Shown here piece after piece: positions 32,604 through 41,242 of a DNA stretch of 64,000 nt (the stretch's first letter is position 1; each line of letters opens with the position of its first letter). The stretch is from NCBI RefSeq assembly GCF_026012015.1, contig NZ_BRXR01000001.1, positions 590,001 to 654,000 on the forward strand, given 5' to 3'. The notes beneath the pieces are model-generated. The model searched no databases and was not told the DNA's origin. It saw nothing but the letters and a program-made list of their open reading frames with translations. Source of the DNA: Clostridium omnivorum (lineage in GTDB: Bacteria > Bacillota > Clostridia > Clostridiales > Clostridiaceae). The position numbers and the translations under genes were made by a program.

Positions 32604-33539
32604 ATGAAAAAAATATATGTTATCCATGAAAATGACCAATGGTTAGTACCACTAAGAAAAGAATTTGAGAAGTTAAACCTTCCCTATGAAGAATGGTTTT
32701 TAGCTAAAGGAACACTTGATTTAACCAAAACACCTCCTGAAGGAGTTTTCTATAACAGAATGAGTGCCTCATCCCACACAAGAGATCACCGTTATGCTGC
32801 TGAATATACATCAGCTGTACTGGCTTGGCTTGAAGCTCACGGCAGAAGAGTGGTAAACAACAGTAACGCACTAAAGCTTGAGGTAAGCAAGGTGGCTCAA
32901 TATGTTTCCTTAAATATCTTTGGTATTCGTACACCTAAAACAATTGCCGCAATTGGAAAAGAGGAAATAATTAAAGCCGCAAAAGAATTCGAAGGTGCCT
33001 TTATTACTAAACATAACAGAGCAGGAAAAGGTCTTGGAGTACAAAAGTTTGAGAATATTGAAGCTCTTGAAAAGTACGTTTATGGATCAGATTTTGAGGA
33101 ACCAGTAGATGGAATAACCTTAATCCAACAGTACATTGATTCGCCTGCTCCTTTTATAGTAAGAAATGAATTCATCGGTGGAAAATACTATTACTCAGTA
33201 CAAGTAAATACTTCAGAAGGCTTCCAGCTTTGTCCTGCTGATGCCTGCCAGGTAGGAGATGCCTTCTGCCCTGCTAGCGAAAGCTCCTCTTCAAAGTTTA
33301 CTGTACTTGAAGGCTTTGAAAATCCTATTTTTGAAAATTACGAAAAATTTCTTGCTGCAAACGGAATTGAGATTGCAGGCATAGAAATGATAACTGATAG
33401 AAAAGGTCAAATATACACATATGATGTAAATACTAACACTAACTATAATTCTGAAGCTGAAAATAAGGCTGGAGTTTCTGGAATGGGTGCAATCGCCAAA
33501 TTCTTAGGTGAGGAATTGGAAAAATTAAAGACTAATTAA
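32604..33539 (+). CDS. ATP-grasp ligase-like protein in the Cys-regulated operon
   Basis: A 311-residue ATP-grasp protein of the RimK-like type. Visible parts are VSKVAQYVSLNIFGIRTPKTIAAI (pre-grasp/linker), FITKHNRAGKGLGVQKFENIEAL (glycine-rich ATP loop), LIQQYIDSPAPFIVRNEFIGGKYYYSVQVNT, and IAGIEMITDRKGQIYTYDVNTNTNYN carrying metal-binding Glu/Asn residues. ATP-grasp enzymes join a carboxylate to an amine or thiol through an acyl phosphate. Its place behind a tRNA-Cys-sensing leader and a cystine importer suggests that Cys, or a Cys peptide, is substrate or product; this is inference. Confidence 0.8.
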   Translation: MKKIYVIHENDQWLVPLRKEFEKLNLPYEEWFLAKGTLDLTKTPPEGVFYNRMSASSHTRDHRYAAEYTSAVLAWLEAHGRRVVNNSNALKLEVSKVAQYVSLNIFGIRTPKTIAAIGKEEIIKAAKEFEGAFITKHNRAGKGLGVQKFENIEALEKYVYGSDFEEPVDGITLIQQYIDSPAPFIVRNEFIGGKYYYSVQVNTSEGFQLCPADACQVGDAFCPASESSSSKFTVLEGFENPIFENYEKFLAANGIEIAGIEMITDRKGQIYTYDVNTNTNYNSEAENKAGVSGMGAIAKFLGEELEKLKTN

Positions 33540-33699
33540 GACTTTTAAATTCATCTAAATCCTATGAAATAATTTTATCTATGAATTTTTATGTACGTCT
33601 CCATGAATAAATAGGAGCATTCAAAAATGAAGCACGTGCAAAGTAATAATTACTGATTTTAGATTCTTTAAAAAATCTATAGCTGTATTCACAATAATT
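33540..33699. other. Intergenic stretch with no recognised feature
   Basis: The first half of the 340-bp gap after the ATP-grasp gene shows no ORF with a ribosome binding site and no clear repeat. Terminators follow at 33700 and 33815. Confidence 0.6.
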
Positions 33700-33732
33700 A
33701 AAAACTCCTGGAGTAGTATTTCAGGAGTTTTT
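33700..33732 (+). terminator. Intrinsic terminator of the T-box operon
   Basis: AAAAACTCCTG (33700-33710) pairs with CAGGAGTTTTT (33722-33732). Confidence 0.85.
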
Positions 33733-33814
33733 ATATGTCATTTACACAATTATTTTAGTTACTCATATATCATTATTAATTTTTTGTTTGCTTTTAACCG
33801 TTATTTTTAAAGAA

Positions 33815-33840
33815 CCATAATTCAGAAATATGAATCATGG
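33815..33840 (-). terminator. Probable terminator of the Bfd-like gene
   Basis: On the minus strand CCATGATTCA and TGAATTATGG form a 10-bp stem with one G-U pair, followed by a weak T-run. Confidence 0.5.
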
Positions 33841-33879
33841 CCTCTAGCATCTCAATATTATATGTTTTATCTTAAAATA

Positions 33880-34278
33880 TTATTTTTTTAATAAGTAATC
33901 AACCAATGCCTTATTACCAGCTATACATCCGCCACATCCTGTACCAACTTTAGTAATAGCTTGTACATCTTCAAAGGACTTAGCTCCATTTTTAACAGCA
34001 GCCACTATATCTCCTGCTGTAACCTTAAAACATCCACATACTATTTGGTTTTCATCGATTTTTTTTCTAATTATTAATTCATTTACTAATTTCTTGTTGC
34101 CTTCTACACAACGACCGCATCCAGTACCCACTTTTGTAACGGCTTGTACTTCTTCAAAGGACTTAGCTCCATTTTTAACAGCATTTTTTAAATCCTCTTC
34201 AGTAACGTTGTAACATCCACACACTACTTTATCCTCTGCTTTAGATTTTATAAATTTTGAAATTATTGATTTAAACAT
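33880..34278 (-). CDS. Tandem Bfd-like [2Fe-2S]-binding protein
   Basis: A 132-residue protein made of two nearly identical Bfd-type (BFD/NifU-middle) domains. Each has the four-Cys set CxC...CGxC: Cys20, 22, 54, 57 and Cys81, 83, 115, 118, with NGAKSFEEVQAVTKVGTGCGRC against NGAKSFEDVQAITKVGTGCGGC. Such domains bind a [2Fe-2S] cluster and serve as small electron carriers, for example in iron release. It is 75 bp downstream of the DUF1858 gene and probably in its transcript, under MarR control. Confidence 0.88.
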   Translation of the reverse strand: MFKSIISKFIKSKAEDKVVCGCYNVTEEDLKNAVKNGAKSFEEVQAVTKVGTGCGRCVEGNKKLVNELIIRKKIDENQIVCGCFKVTAGDIVAAVKNGAKSFEDVQAITKVGTGCGGCIAGNKALVDYLLKK

Positions 34279-34353
34279 CCTCTTTATCTCCTTATCATAT
34301 TAAAATAATTAACTGAATTTATCATTAATTTATTTGTTTTATATATCTTAACT

Positions 34354-34545
34354 TTATTTAACTTGGTTCAATCTCTCAAGTAATTTTTCAACATCAATTC
34401 CATGAACCATAGCTGCTTGTTCAATACTTTCAGCTTGTGAAGCAGGGCATCCAATACAACCCATTCCAAAATTCATAAGTACTTGTACAGCTTCTGATCC
34501 CATCTTTACGATATCTTTTATTAATGTCTCTTTTTCTACTTTCAT
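34354..34545 (-). CDS. DUF1858 small redox protein
   Basis: A 63-residue DUF1858 domain (KDIVKMGSEAVQVLMNFGMGCIGCPASQAESIEQAAMVHGIDVEKLLERLN) with the CIGC redox pair. This domain is found alone or attached to hybrid-cluster and ScdA-type iron-sulfur repair proteins and is linked to oxidative or nitrosative stress. Three ACTAATTAGT operators lie directly upstream (34572-34611), so it is probably repressed by the MarR protein encoded just before it. Confidence 0.88.
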   Translation of the reverse strand: MKVEKETLIKDIVKMGSEAVQVLMNFGMGCIGCPASQAESIEQAAMVHGIDVEKLLERLNQVK

Positions 34546-34571
34546 TTATATATATCATCTCCTTTACTGAT

Positions 34572-34611
34572 ACTAATTAGTTACTTACTAATTAGTTAAT
34601 TACTAATTAGT
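34572..34611 (-). promoter_or_regulatory. Three phased MarR-type operators
   Basis: The palindrome ACTAATTAGT occurs at 34572-34581, 34587-34596 and 34602-34611, starting exactly 15 bp apart. The last is part of the 14-bp palindrome TTACTAATTAGTAA (34600-34613). They lie upstream of the DUF1858 gene. Confidence 0.8.
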
Positions 34612-34640
34612 AATATTATTTCAAAATAATTGGTGTATAT

Positions 34641-35087
34641 TTATACACCAGATAATTTCTTTAATAAACTTATTAAGTTATTCTTTTCCTCTGTTGTTAG
34701 GACACTAAAAATTTCGTTTATATTCTCTACATGTTTAGGAAAAATATCACCTATTAATTGTCTACCTTTTTCTGTAATACTAATTAGGTTAACTCTTCTA
34801 TCCTTGGGATCAACACATCTTTTAATTAAGTCTTCCTTAGCCAAGTTATCTATAACAACAGTCATATTTCCACCAGTAGCTAATGCTTTCTCGAGTATTT
34901 CACAAATTTTTAGATCGCCTTTGTGGTACAGCATTTCAAGTACAGCAAACTGAGAAACCGTTAAACCTCCCTCTTTAATTGTTCTTTGTTCCCTTTTGCG
35001 AACTGTCTGGCTAGTTCTGCTTAATGCTATTAGTGTCTTTAAATTTAAATCACTTAATTCACCATAAGATATTTTTTCTTTACCCAT
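34641..35087 (-). CDS. MarR-family transcriptional repressor
   Basis: A 148-residue winged-helix regulator of the MarR family: LTVSQFAVLEMLYHKGDLKICEILEKALATGGNMTVVIDNLAKEDLIKRCVDPKDRRVNLISITEKG is the typical DNA-binding core with the DxR wing (DPKDRR). Three operators lie after it, before DUF1858, and one lies in its own promoter, so it very likely represses itself and the downstream redox genes. The inducer is unknown. A single Cys (Cys near 60 in KICEIL, and one in RCVDP) could support redox sensing, which is speculative. Confidence 0.92.
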   Translation of the reverse strand: MGKEKISYGELSDLNLKTLIALSRTSQTVRKREQRTIKEGGLTVSQFAVLEMLYHKGDLKICEILEKALATGGNMTVVIDNLAKEDLIKRCVDPKDRRVNLISITEKGRQLIGDIFPKHVENINEIFSVLTTEEKNNLISLLKKLSGV

Positions 35088-35096
35088 ACAGATAAT

Positions 35097-35116
35097 ATAT
35101 TACTAATTAGTAATAT
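35097..35116 (-). promoter_or_regulatory. MarR-type operator in the marR promoter
   Basis: ATATTACTAATTAGTAATAT is a perfect 20-bp palindrome ten bases before the start codon of the MarR gene; its core is the same ACTAATTAGT found upstream of the DUF1858 gene. Confidence 0.8.
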
Positions 35117-35424
35117 TGTCAAGTGTCTTAAAATAGACTTTTTGTTCAAGAAAAATTTTAGATATAGCACTTTCATTACCAATAACCTGAATACTGCAGC
35201 TTCGAGACAAAAAATATCCTAAGCTGCAATGATACACCAAATCCCTCAATTTTTAATGCATACATATTGGTGCAATTATTTCAAGAACGTAGTGAATATT
35301 TTAACAATATACTCCTTCCCTGGAAAAATATTATTATTTATTTTATTAAGCATTCAATCATTTCTTTTTATTTACCTCTTGATTTTCAGTGTTAAACAAC
35401 TTATAATGAAAACCGTAATCACTC

Positions 35425-35443
35425 GATAATGATTTTCATTATC
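35425..35443 (+). promoter_or_regulatory. Fur box of the iron permease operon
   Basis: GATAATGATTTTCATTATC matches 17 of 19 bases of the Fur consensus and is itself an almost perfect palindrome. It lies about 40 bp before the FTR1 start codon. The rest of the 385-bp gap (35117-35424) holds a TGCAGCTT/AAGCTGCA hairpin (35195-35202 with 35221-35228) and no convincing gene. Confidence 0.88.
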
Positions 35444-35481
35444 TGTGAATTATATAACAAAATTCAATAGGAGTGGTGTCA

Positions 35482-36945
35482 ATGCGTAAATTCTTTTCAG
35501 TTTTTCTAGTAACACTTTTACTACTTCCCCTATTTTCAATACAAGTATTAGCTGCCGATGCAAAATCAGAACTAACAAAGGCTAATATTTTCATTGAAAA
35601 TTCAAAGGAATCCCTGAAAACAGGAGATATTTCTAAAGTCATAGATTCATACAACCAATTCAACGAAGCTTGGGGCGATTTTGAAGATGATATTAAGCAG
35701 CAATCTAAACAAGCTTACGGTGATATTGAAAGCAAAATGGGTATGGTCCGTTTTCTATTGTCACAAGATCCTATTCAAAAGGATAAACTTCTTGATGCTT
35801 TAGAGGATTTAGAAAAAACTAATAAATTATTTATATCTGATAGCTATAAAAACATTGAACAAAAATCCAATGGAAAAGCAACCACAGTAAAAGACTTAGT
35901 TGTACTATTAGAAAAAGCAAAAGGTCAAATTCAAAGTGGCAATTCCATAGCTGCGGCTAAAACCATGGATACCTTTAGCTCATCTTGGCTTGATATTGAA
36001 GGTGTGGTTCTAACGCAATCTAAGAAGGTATATGATGATGCAGAGAAAGATATGGTTAGTGCTAAAGCTTATCTTACAGTAAATCCCGTTCAACAGGATA
36101 AGGCTATAAAAGTTATAGATAGAATGCATGGATACCTGTCATTGTTAGCCGGTGATACCTCCTACAGTATAGTGGATGTAATTACAATAGTCCTTCGTGA
36201 AGGACTAGAAGCTCTTTTAGTAGTAATTGCACTTCTAGGTTTCCTAAAAAAGTCCGGTCAGGAAAATAAAAAACCTTGGATTTATGGCGGTGTAATTATT
36301 GGGCTCATAGTAAGTATTACTTTGGCTATAATTGTTAAACTTCTATTTACTTCAGGAACCTTTGGAAACAATAATTTTCTTATCTCAGGATGGACAGGCA
36401 TATTTGCAGCTGTAATGCTTATATACGTAAGTTATTGGCTACATAGTAAGTCTAGTGTTTCCACACGAAATTCTAGTTTAAAAGAAAAAAGCGCAGAATC
36501 TTTAGCAACTGGCAGCTTATTCTCTTTAGGATTCTTGGCCTTCCTGGCAGTTTTTAGAGAAGGAACTGAAACTGTTCTCTTTTACATAGGAATGGCTTCT
36601 TCTATAAAATTAACAACTTTATTTTTGGGTATAGCAATTGGGTTCTTCATTCTTGCAGTAATAGCTGTATTAATATTAAAAGTTGGTTTGCGCATTCCAA
36701 TGAAACCATTCTTCCTTGTGTCTAGTCTTCTAGTTTTCTATTTAGGTTTTAAATTTACAGGCATGGGGATAAACGGGCTTCAGTTAGCTGGAGTTTTACC
36801 TGCAACTACTAGTGATGTTATACCAACTATAGCTTCACTTGCCATATACCCTACTTGGCAAGGCTTTATACCTCAAGTCTTACTAATTATTGTAGCAATA
36901 GTAGTAACCCTTAAAAATAAAATCAAAACAAAATCAACACTATAA
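35482..36945 (+). CDS. FTR1-family iron permease with duplicated N-terminal domain
   Basis: A 487-residue protein: signal peptide (to about residue 24), two outside helical repeats (about 28-115 and 132-222) and a seven-helix FTR1 permease domain. The two REGxE iron motifs are LREGLEALLVV (239-243) and FREGTETVLFY (359-363). FTR1/EfeU proteins import ferric iron. The outside repeats (EAWGDFEDDIKQQSKQAYGDIESKMGMV and SSWLDIEGVVLTQSKKVYDDAEKDMVSA) resemble those of the lipoprotein encoded next. ATG at 35482 follows AGGAGTGG. Fur regulation is indicated by the box upstream. Confidence 0.92.
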   Translation: MRKFFSVFLVTLLLLPLFSIQVLAADAKSELTKANIFIENSKESLKTGDISKVIDSYNQFNEAWGDFEDDIKQQSKQAYGDIESKMGMVRFLLSQDPIQKDKLLDALEDLEKTNKLFISDSYKNIEQKSNGKATTVKDLVVLLEKAKGQIQSGNSIAAAKTMDTFSSSWLDIEGVVLTQSKKVYDDAEKDMVSAKAYLTVNPVQQDKAIKVIDRMHGYLSLLAGDTSYSIVDVITIVLREGLEALLVVIALLGFLKKSGQENKKPWIYGGVIIGLIVSITLAIIVKLLFTSGTFGNNNFLISGWTGIFAAVMLIYVSYWLHSKSSVSTRNSSLKEKSAESLATGSLFSLGFLAFLAVFREGTETVLFYIGMASSIKLTTLFLGIAIGFFILAVIAVLILKVGLRIPMKPFFLVSSLLVFYLGFKFTGMGINGLQLAGVLPATTSDVIPTIASLAIYPTWQGFIPQVLLIIVAIVVTLKNKIKTKSTL

Positions 36946-36971
36946 CGCAAAACAAATAGGAGGAATTATTT

Positions 36972-38009
36972 ATGAAATTATTAAAAATTTTAGCATTGGC
37001 AATAACTCTAAGCAGCATTATTACAGTTACAGGATGCGGCACCCAAAAAGTACAGCAGTCTACACCACAATTAAGCACACAATCATCTTCCACAGATAAA
37101 AATACATCCAAGGAAGAAAATAAGGTAACTTCTATCGATGCTGCAAGTCAGAATATGAGGAACCTACTTAAGGACATGAAAACTCAATTAGCTAACAAAG
37201 AAGATGCTAAAGTTACTGAAGGTGGCACAAAGCTCGAAGAAGCTTGGAAACAATTTGAAGACAAATTCGAAGAAGACCTTAAGGATAAATATCTAGACCT
37301 TTATGTAAAAATAGAAGATCCTTTAGAGATAATTGAAGCTGCTGCTAAGGTAAAACCTCTTGATACAAATGTAATTAACAGCTCTATAGACAGCCTTAAT
37401 AAAGAATTAGTAGAATTACAAAAAAGAAACGCAACTACAACAGGTATTGAAAACATGAAAGCAGCACTTAAGGAAATGAGTGCTCAGCTAGCCAATAAAG
37501 AAGATGATAAAGCAATTAAAACTTCTGATAAGCTAGAAGAAAATTGGAAGTTATTCGAGGATGGAATAAAGGATAATTATAAAGATCTTTACGAAAAAGT
37601 AGAAGCTCCTCTAGGAACTATTAAGGCAGCTGTAAAAGTAAAACCACTTGATACAAAGGTCTTATCAAGCGGAATAGCTGAGTTAGATAAAACTTTAGGA
37701 CAACTTCAAAATGCTATAGCCTTTTCTACTGCTCCACAAGACATGAAAACAGCACTAAAGAAAATAAATAAATTTGTTTCACCACTTAACGAAGAGAAAG
37801 TTACAAAATATGCTGATAGATTAGAAAAATATTGGAGCAGCCTTGAAGATACTGTAAAAGCGAAGAATCCTGCTCTATATGAGAAAGTAGAAGGTCCTCT
37901 TGGAATAATTGAAGCAGGTGTAAAAGTGAAACCAATTGACGGAAAAGCTATCACTGCTGCAATAGAAGCACTAGATAAAGTATTAACTGAAGTACAAAAT
38001 CTAAAATAA
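36972..38009 (+). CDS. Lipoprotein of three repeats, partner of the FTR1 permease
   Basis: A 345-residue lipoprotein (lipobox VTGC, Cys22) with three repeats of about 95 residues (about 55-150, 155-245, 250-345). Conserved in each are an N-terminal MKxxLK helix, EExWKxFED, LYEKVExPLGIIEAAVKVKPLD and a final helix LDKxLxELQ. The same helical unit appears twice in the FTR1 protein just upstream, giving five copies in the operon. Acidic clusters (FEDKFEEDLKD) could bind iron. It probably takes the place of EfeO-type iron-binding partners; that is inference. It is 26 bp after the permease gene. Confidence 0.85.
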   Translation: MKLLKILALAITLSSIITVTGCGTQKVQQSTPQLSTQSSSTDKNTSKEENKVTSIDAASQNMRNLLKDMKTQLANKEDAKVTEGGTKLEEAWKQFEDKFEEDLKDKYLDLYVKIEDPLEIIEAAAKVKPLDTNVINSSIDSLNKELVELQKRNATTTGIENMKAALKEMSAQLANKEDDKAIKTSDKLEENWKLFEDGIKDNYKDLYEKVEAPLGTIKAAVKVKPLDTKVLSSGIAELDKTLGQLQNAIAFSTAPQDMKTALKKINKFVSPLNEEKVTKYADRLEKYWSSLEDTVKAKNPALYEKVEGPLGIIEAGVKVKPIDGKAITAAIEALDKVLTEVQNLK

Positions 38010-38032
38010 ATATATTTCTATTTGAAAAGCTT

Positions 38033-38064
38033 AAAACAAGGTAGAGAGTTTTCTACCTTGTTTT
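38033..38064. terminator. Bidirectional intrinsic terminator
   Basis: AAAACAAGGTAGA (38033-38045) pairs with 38052-38064 (13 bp, 6-base loop), between the convergent iron operon and the AIM24-like gene. Confidence 0.9.
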
Positions 38065-38107
38065 TTATTACAAAAAAGACACTTTCAATTCTTTACAGCT
38101 ATATTAT

Positions 38108-38914
38108 TTAATTACCATCAAACAAATTTCCAAGGCCTCCTAATATACTTCCTTCATCTTTTCTATGCCCATTGAAGGATGCAGCAGATAATACTTTATC
38201 TGCAAGTCTGCTAAATGGTAAAGACTGTATCCAAACTGTACCAGGCCCCTGTAAACTAGCAAAAAATAATCCTTCGCCTCCAAAAAAGGCTGTCTTTATT
38301 TTACCTACATATTGAATATCATAATTAATATCTTTAGTCATAGCTACAAGGCATCCTGTATCAACTCTTAGTGTTTCACCATACTGAAGCTTTTTTTCAA
38401 TTATTGTTCCGCCTGCATGCAGAAATGCCAGTCCATCGCCTTCAAGCCTTTGCATTATAAAACCTTCGCCTCCGAAGAATCCTACCCCAAGTTTTTTCCT
38501 AAAATCTATACCTATTGATACACCTTTTGCAGCACATAAAAATGCATCCTTTTGGCAAATTATTTTTCCACCTAGAGTACTTAAATCCATAGGTATTATT
38601 TTCCCTGGATATGGAGCCGCAAAAGATACTTGCTGCTTACCCTGTTCTGAATTAGTAAATAGTGTCATAAATAAACTTTCTCCTGTGATGACCCTTTTCC
38701 CTGCACCAAAAAGTTTACCCATGAGTCCTCCTTGATCAGCTCCAGAACCATCTCCAAAAATGGTTTCCATTTGGATTCCTTGAGTCATCATCATCATTGC
38801 CCCAGCTTCAGCAATTACACTTTCCTTAGGATCAAGTTCAATTTCTACAAATTGCATATCATCCCCATAAATTTTAAAATCAATGTCATGCGCATTTATG
38901 TATCTACCGTCCAT
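38108..38914 (-). CDS. AIM24/TIGR00266 family protein
   Basis: A 268-residue beta-rich protein with the family phrases [62 protein letters not shown] and [28 protein letters not shown]. The fold resembles tryptophan-RNA-attenuator-like beta helices. Members are widespread; their biochemical role in bacteria is not established. It has an unusual run of four Met at 38-41. A single gene between two convergent or same-strand units. Confidence 0.88.
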   Translation of the reverse strand: MDGRYINAHDIDFKIYGDDMQFVEIELDPKESVIAEAGAMMMMTQGIQMETIFGDGSGADQGGLMGKLFGAGKRVITGESLFMTLFTNSEQGKQQVSFAAPYPGKIIPMDLSTLGGKIICQKDAFLCAAKGVSIGIDFRKKLGVGFFGGEGFIMQRLEGDGLAFLHAGGTIIEKKLQYGETLRVDTGCLVAMTKDINYDIQYVGKIKTAFFGGEGLFFASLQGPGTVWIQSLPFSRLADKVLSAASFNGHRKDEGSILGGLGNLFDGN

Positions 38915-38980
38915 AAAAAGCCTCCCTTTATTATATTATTTTAATGAAATAAAGTATCTCATTATATATTTTATTTCACA

Positions 38981-39883
38981 TTAATTAGATTTATTTGAAT
39001 GTCTTATAGAAACTTTTAATTGAGATAATAGCATACCACAAAGCATAAGCGAACATCCTAAAAATCCTCTTAAATTAAGACTCTCATTCAGTAGCAATAT
39101 TCCTCCTATGCACGCAAAAACAGACTCAAAACTTAAAATAATAGCAGCGTGAGAAGGCTTTGCATGTTTTTGTCCTACTGCCTGAAGAGTATAAGCAATC
39201 CCAACTGAGCATATGCCGCCATAAAGAAGTGGTATTATTGCCTTGGTTAATCCATACATAGTTATATCTTCTGTTAATAGAGCTATAATCATGCTTAATA
39301 TAGAGCAGGTGGCAAATTGAATAAAGGATAACTTCACTGCGTCTACCTTTTTTGTAAAATAATCTATAAGTAATATATGAGCAGCCCAAAAAAATGCACC
39401 AACTATTTCTAAAAAATCTCCTCTTGAAATAAAGAAACTTTCATTTACACTTAAGAAGTATAAACCAATTACAGCCAGTATTGCACCAATCCAAGTGTTC
39501 AATTTAGTATGATGCTTTAGAAACAAACCTAATATAGGCACAAGGACAATATATAAGCCTGTTATAAAGGCTGCTTTTCCAGCTGTAGTTTCATAAATTC
39601 CCAATTGCTGCAGCGTAGAAGCTAAAAAAAGTATGCAGCCAGCTATAGCTCCTGCCTTTAGTTCATATTTATAATTAACTTTCTTTTCATGAGTTTGCTT
39701 TTCATTCTTCTTAAAATAAATAAGTAAGGGTATTAGCGAAAGACTTCCCATAGCAAATCTAACACCATTAAAAGTAAATGCACCTAAATATTTAGCCCCT
39801 ACCCTTTGCGCTACAAAGGCAAATCCCCATATTGCAGCCGCCAGAAAAAAGTAAATGTTTGATTTTAATTCCTGCTTATTCAC
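38981..39883 (-). CDS. EamA/DMT-family transporter
   Basis: A 300-residue protein with ten predicted membrane helices and two EamA domains (AAIWGFAFVAQRVGAKYLGAFTFNGVRF in the first; GAFFWAAHILLIDYFTKK and GIAYTLQAVGQKHAKPSHAAIILSFESVFACIGGILLLNE in the second). These drug/metabolite transporters move small molecules such as amino acids; the substrate cannot be told. GGGAGAG-like ribosome binding site precedes the ATG. No operon partner. Confidence 0.88.
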   Translation of the reverse strand: MNKQELKSNIYFFLAAAIWGFAFVAQRVGAKYLGAFTFNGVRFAMGSLSLIPLLIYFKKNEKQTHEKKVNYKYELKAGAIAGCILFLASTLQQLGIYETTAGKAAFITGLYIVLVPILGLFLKHHTKLNTWIGAILAVIGLYFLSVNESFFISRGDFLEIVGAFFWAAHILLIDYFTKKVDAVKLSFIQFATCSILSMIIALLTEDITMYGLTKAIIPLLYGGICSVGIAYTLQAVGQKHAKPSHAAIILSFESVFACIGGILLLNESLNLRGFLGCSLMLCGMLLSQLKVSIRHSNKSN

Positions 39884-40147
39884 ACAAACTCTCCCATCCT
39901 TAAATATAAAAAATCTACACTAATAAATAGCCTTCAATAATATTCTATCAGATTAATTGCAGCATTGTCATTCTTAAATTACTTATAATATTTTTTCTTT
40001 ACTTGTTAGACTTTAATATGAATTCGTCTGAATAATTAAAAATTATACTTCTATCATAAAGGTAAGTATTTTACTCTGAATTCAACAATGCTATACTTAA
40101 GATAAACAGACAATAATTCTATTTAAAAAAGGAGGTCAACAACAAAC

Positions 40148-41185
40148 ATGTCGAAGTTATTTTGTAGTTATACACTTAAGGATATTGAACTTAAAAATAG
40201 AATAGTAATGGCTCCCATGTGCATGGATTCATCAGAAGATGGATACGTTAATGACTGGCACTTTATACATTATGGCACAAGAGCTATTGGTGGCGTAGGG
40301 CTTATTATTGTAGAAGCTACCGGAATTGAGCCAGGTGGCAGAATCACTGATAAGGATTTAGGTATTTGGGATGATTCTCAAATTGATGGACTAAAAAAAA
40401 TAGTTGATAACTGTCATAAAAATGGTTCAAAAATAGGTATACAAATTAATCATTCTGGGAGAAAATCAGAGGTTACTTCACACCCAATAATTGCACCTAG
40501 TGCTATAGCCTTTAATGACAGCTATAGGGTTCCTTCTGAAATGACTAAAGCTGATATTAAAACTACTGTTCATCAATTTAAAGCAGCATCAGAGAGAGCT
40601 CTTAAAGCAGGCTTTGATTTGCTTGAAATTCATGGAGCTCATGGCTACTTAATAAGTCAGTTTTTATCACCATTAACCAATAAGAGAACTGATGAATATG
40701 GTGGAACACCTGAAAACAGAGTAAGATTTCTTAGAGAAGTTATAAGAGAGGTTAAAACTGTGTGGCCAGAAACTAAGCCTCTACTTTTAAGAATCTCTGC
40801 TGAAGACTATAATGAAGGCGGAAATAACTCTAAAGTAATGGCACAACTTATAAATCTTATAAAGGCTGAAGGAATTGATATGGTTGATGTGAGCACTGGT
40901 GGTGTGGTTCCTGCCAAAATCAATACATACCCTGGATATCAAATTAAGCCTTCTGAAATTATAAAAAACAATTGCGGTATACCAACTATTGCCGGTGGTC
41001 TTATTACTGATGCTCTAATGGCGGAGGAAGTATTAAATAATAACAGAGCAGATCTAGTATTTCTTGGCAGAGAGCTTCTCAGAAACCCTTATTGGCCACT
41101 AACAGCTGCTAAAATGCTTGATGAAAATATCACTTGGCCTATTCAGTATGAAAGGAGTAAATCAGTTAGAAAAGGCGGATTCTAA
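40148..41185 (+). CDS. namA: NADH:flavin oxidoreductase, old yellow enzyme (NamA/YqjM-like)
   Basis: A 345-residue FMN-dependent TIM-barrel protein. Visible parts are LKNRIVMAPMCMDSSEDGYVNDWH at the N-terminus, GIQINHSGRKS (His in the active site), LLEIHGAHGYLISQFLSPLTNKRTDEYGG, LLLRISAEDY and the C-terminal phosphate-binding IAGGLI with LGRELLRNP. The MCM stretch corresponds to the Cys-containing position of YqjM-type enzymes. They reduce activated C=C bonds, typically for detoxification. AAGGAGG lies upstream. Single gene. Confidence 0.92.
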   Translation: MSKLFCSYTLKDIELKNRIVMAPMCMDSSEDGYVNDWHFIHYGTRAIGGVGLIIVEATGIEPGGRITDKDLGIWDDSQIDGLKKIVDNCHKNGSKIGIQINHSGRKSEVTSHPIIAPSAIAFNDSYRVPSEMTKADIKTTVHQFKAASERALKAGFDLLEIHGAHGYLISQFLSPLTNKRTDEYGGTPENRVRFLREVIREVKTVWPETKPLLLRISAEDYNEGGNNSKVMAQLINLIKAEGIDMVDVSTGGVVPAKINTYPGYQIKPSEIIKNNCGIPTIAGGLITDALMAEEVLNNNRADLVFLGRELLRNPYWPLTAAKMLDENITWPIQYERSKSVRKGGF

Positions 41186-41195
41186 ATATCAATGT

Positions 41196-41222
41196 TTAAA
41201 GGGAGCTTAATGCTCCCTTTAA
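41196..41222. terminator. Bidirectional intrinsic terminator
   Basis: TTAAAGGGAGC (41196-41206) pairs with GCTCCCTTTAA (41212-41222), between convergent genes. Confidence 0.85.
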
Positions 41223-41242
41223 CTTAAACTTTATATACACCG

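Noticed and set aside
34572-34611. A degenerate insertion-sequence end
   Set aside because: The repeats are exact palindromes at 15-bp phasing and recur in the marR promoter, which fits operators and not a transposon end.
35229-35429. A 66-codon plus-strand hydrophobic frame before the FTR1 gene
   Set aside because: No ribosome binding site, overlaps the Fur box, and AT-rich DNA readily gives hydrophobic frames.
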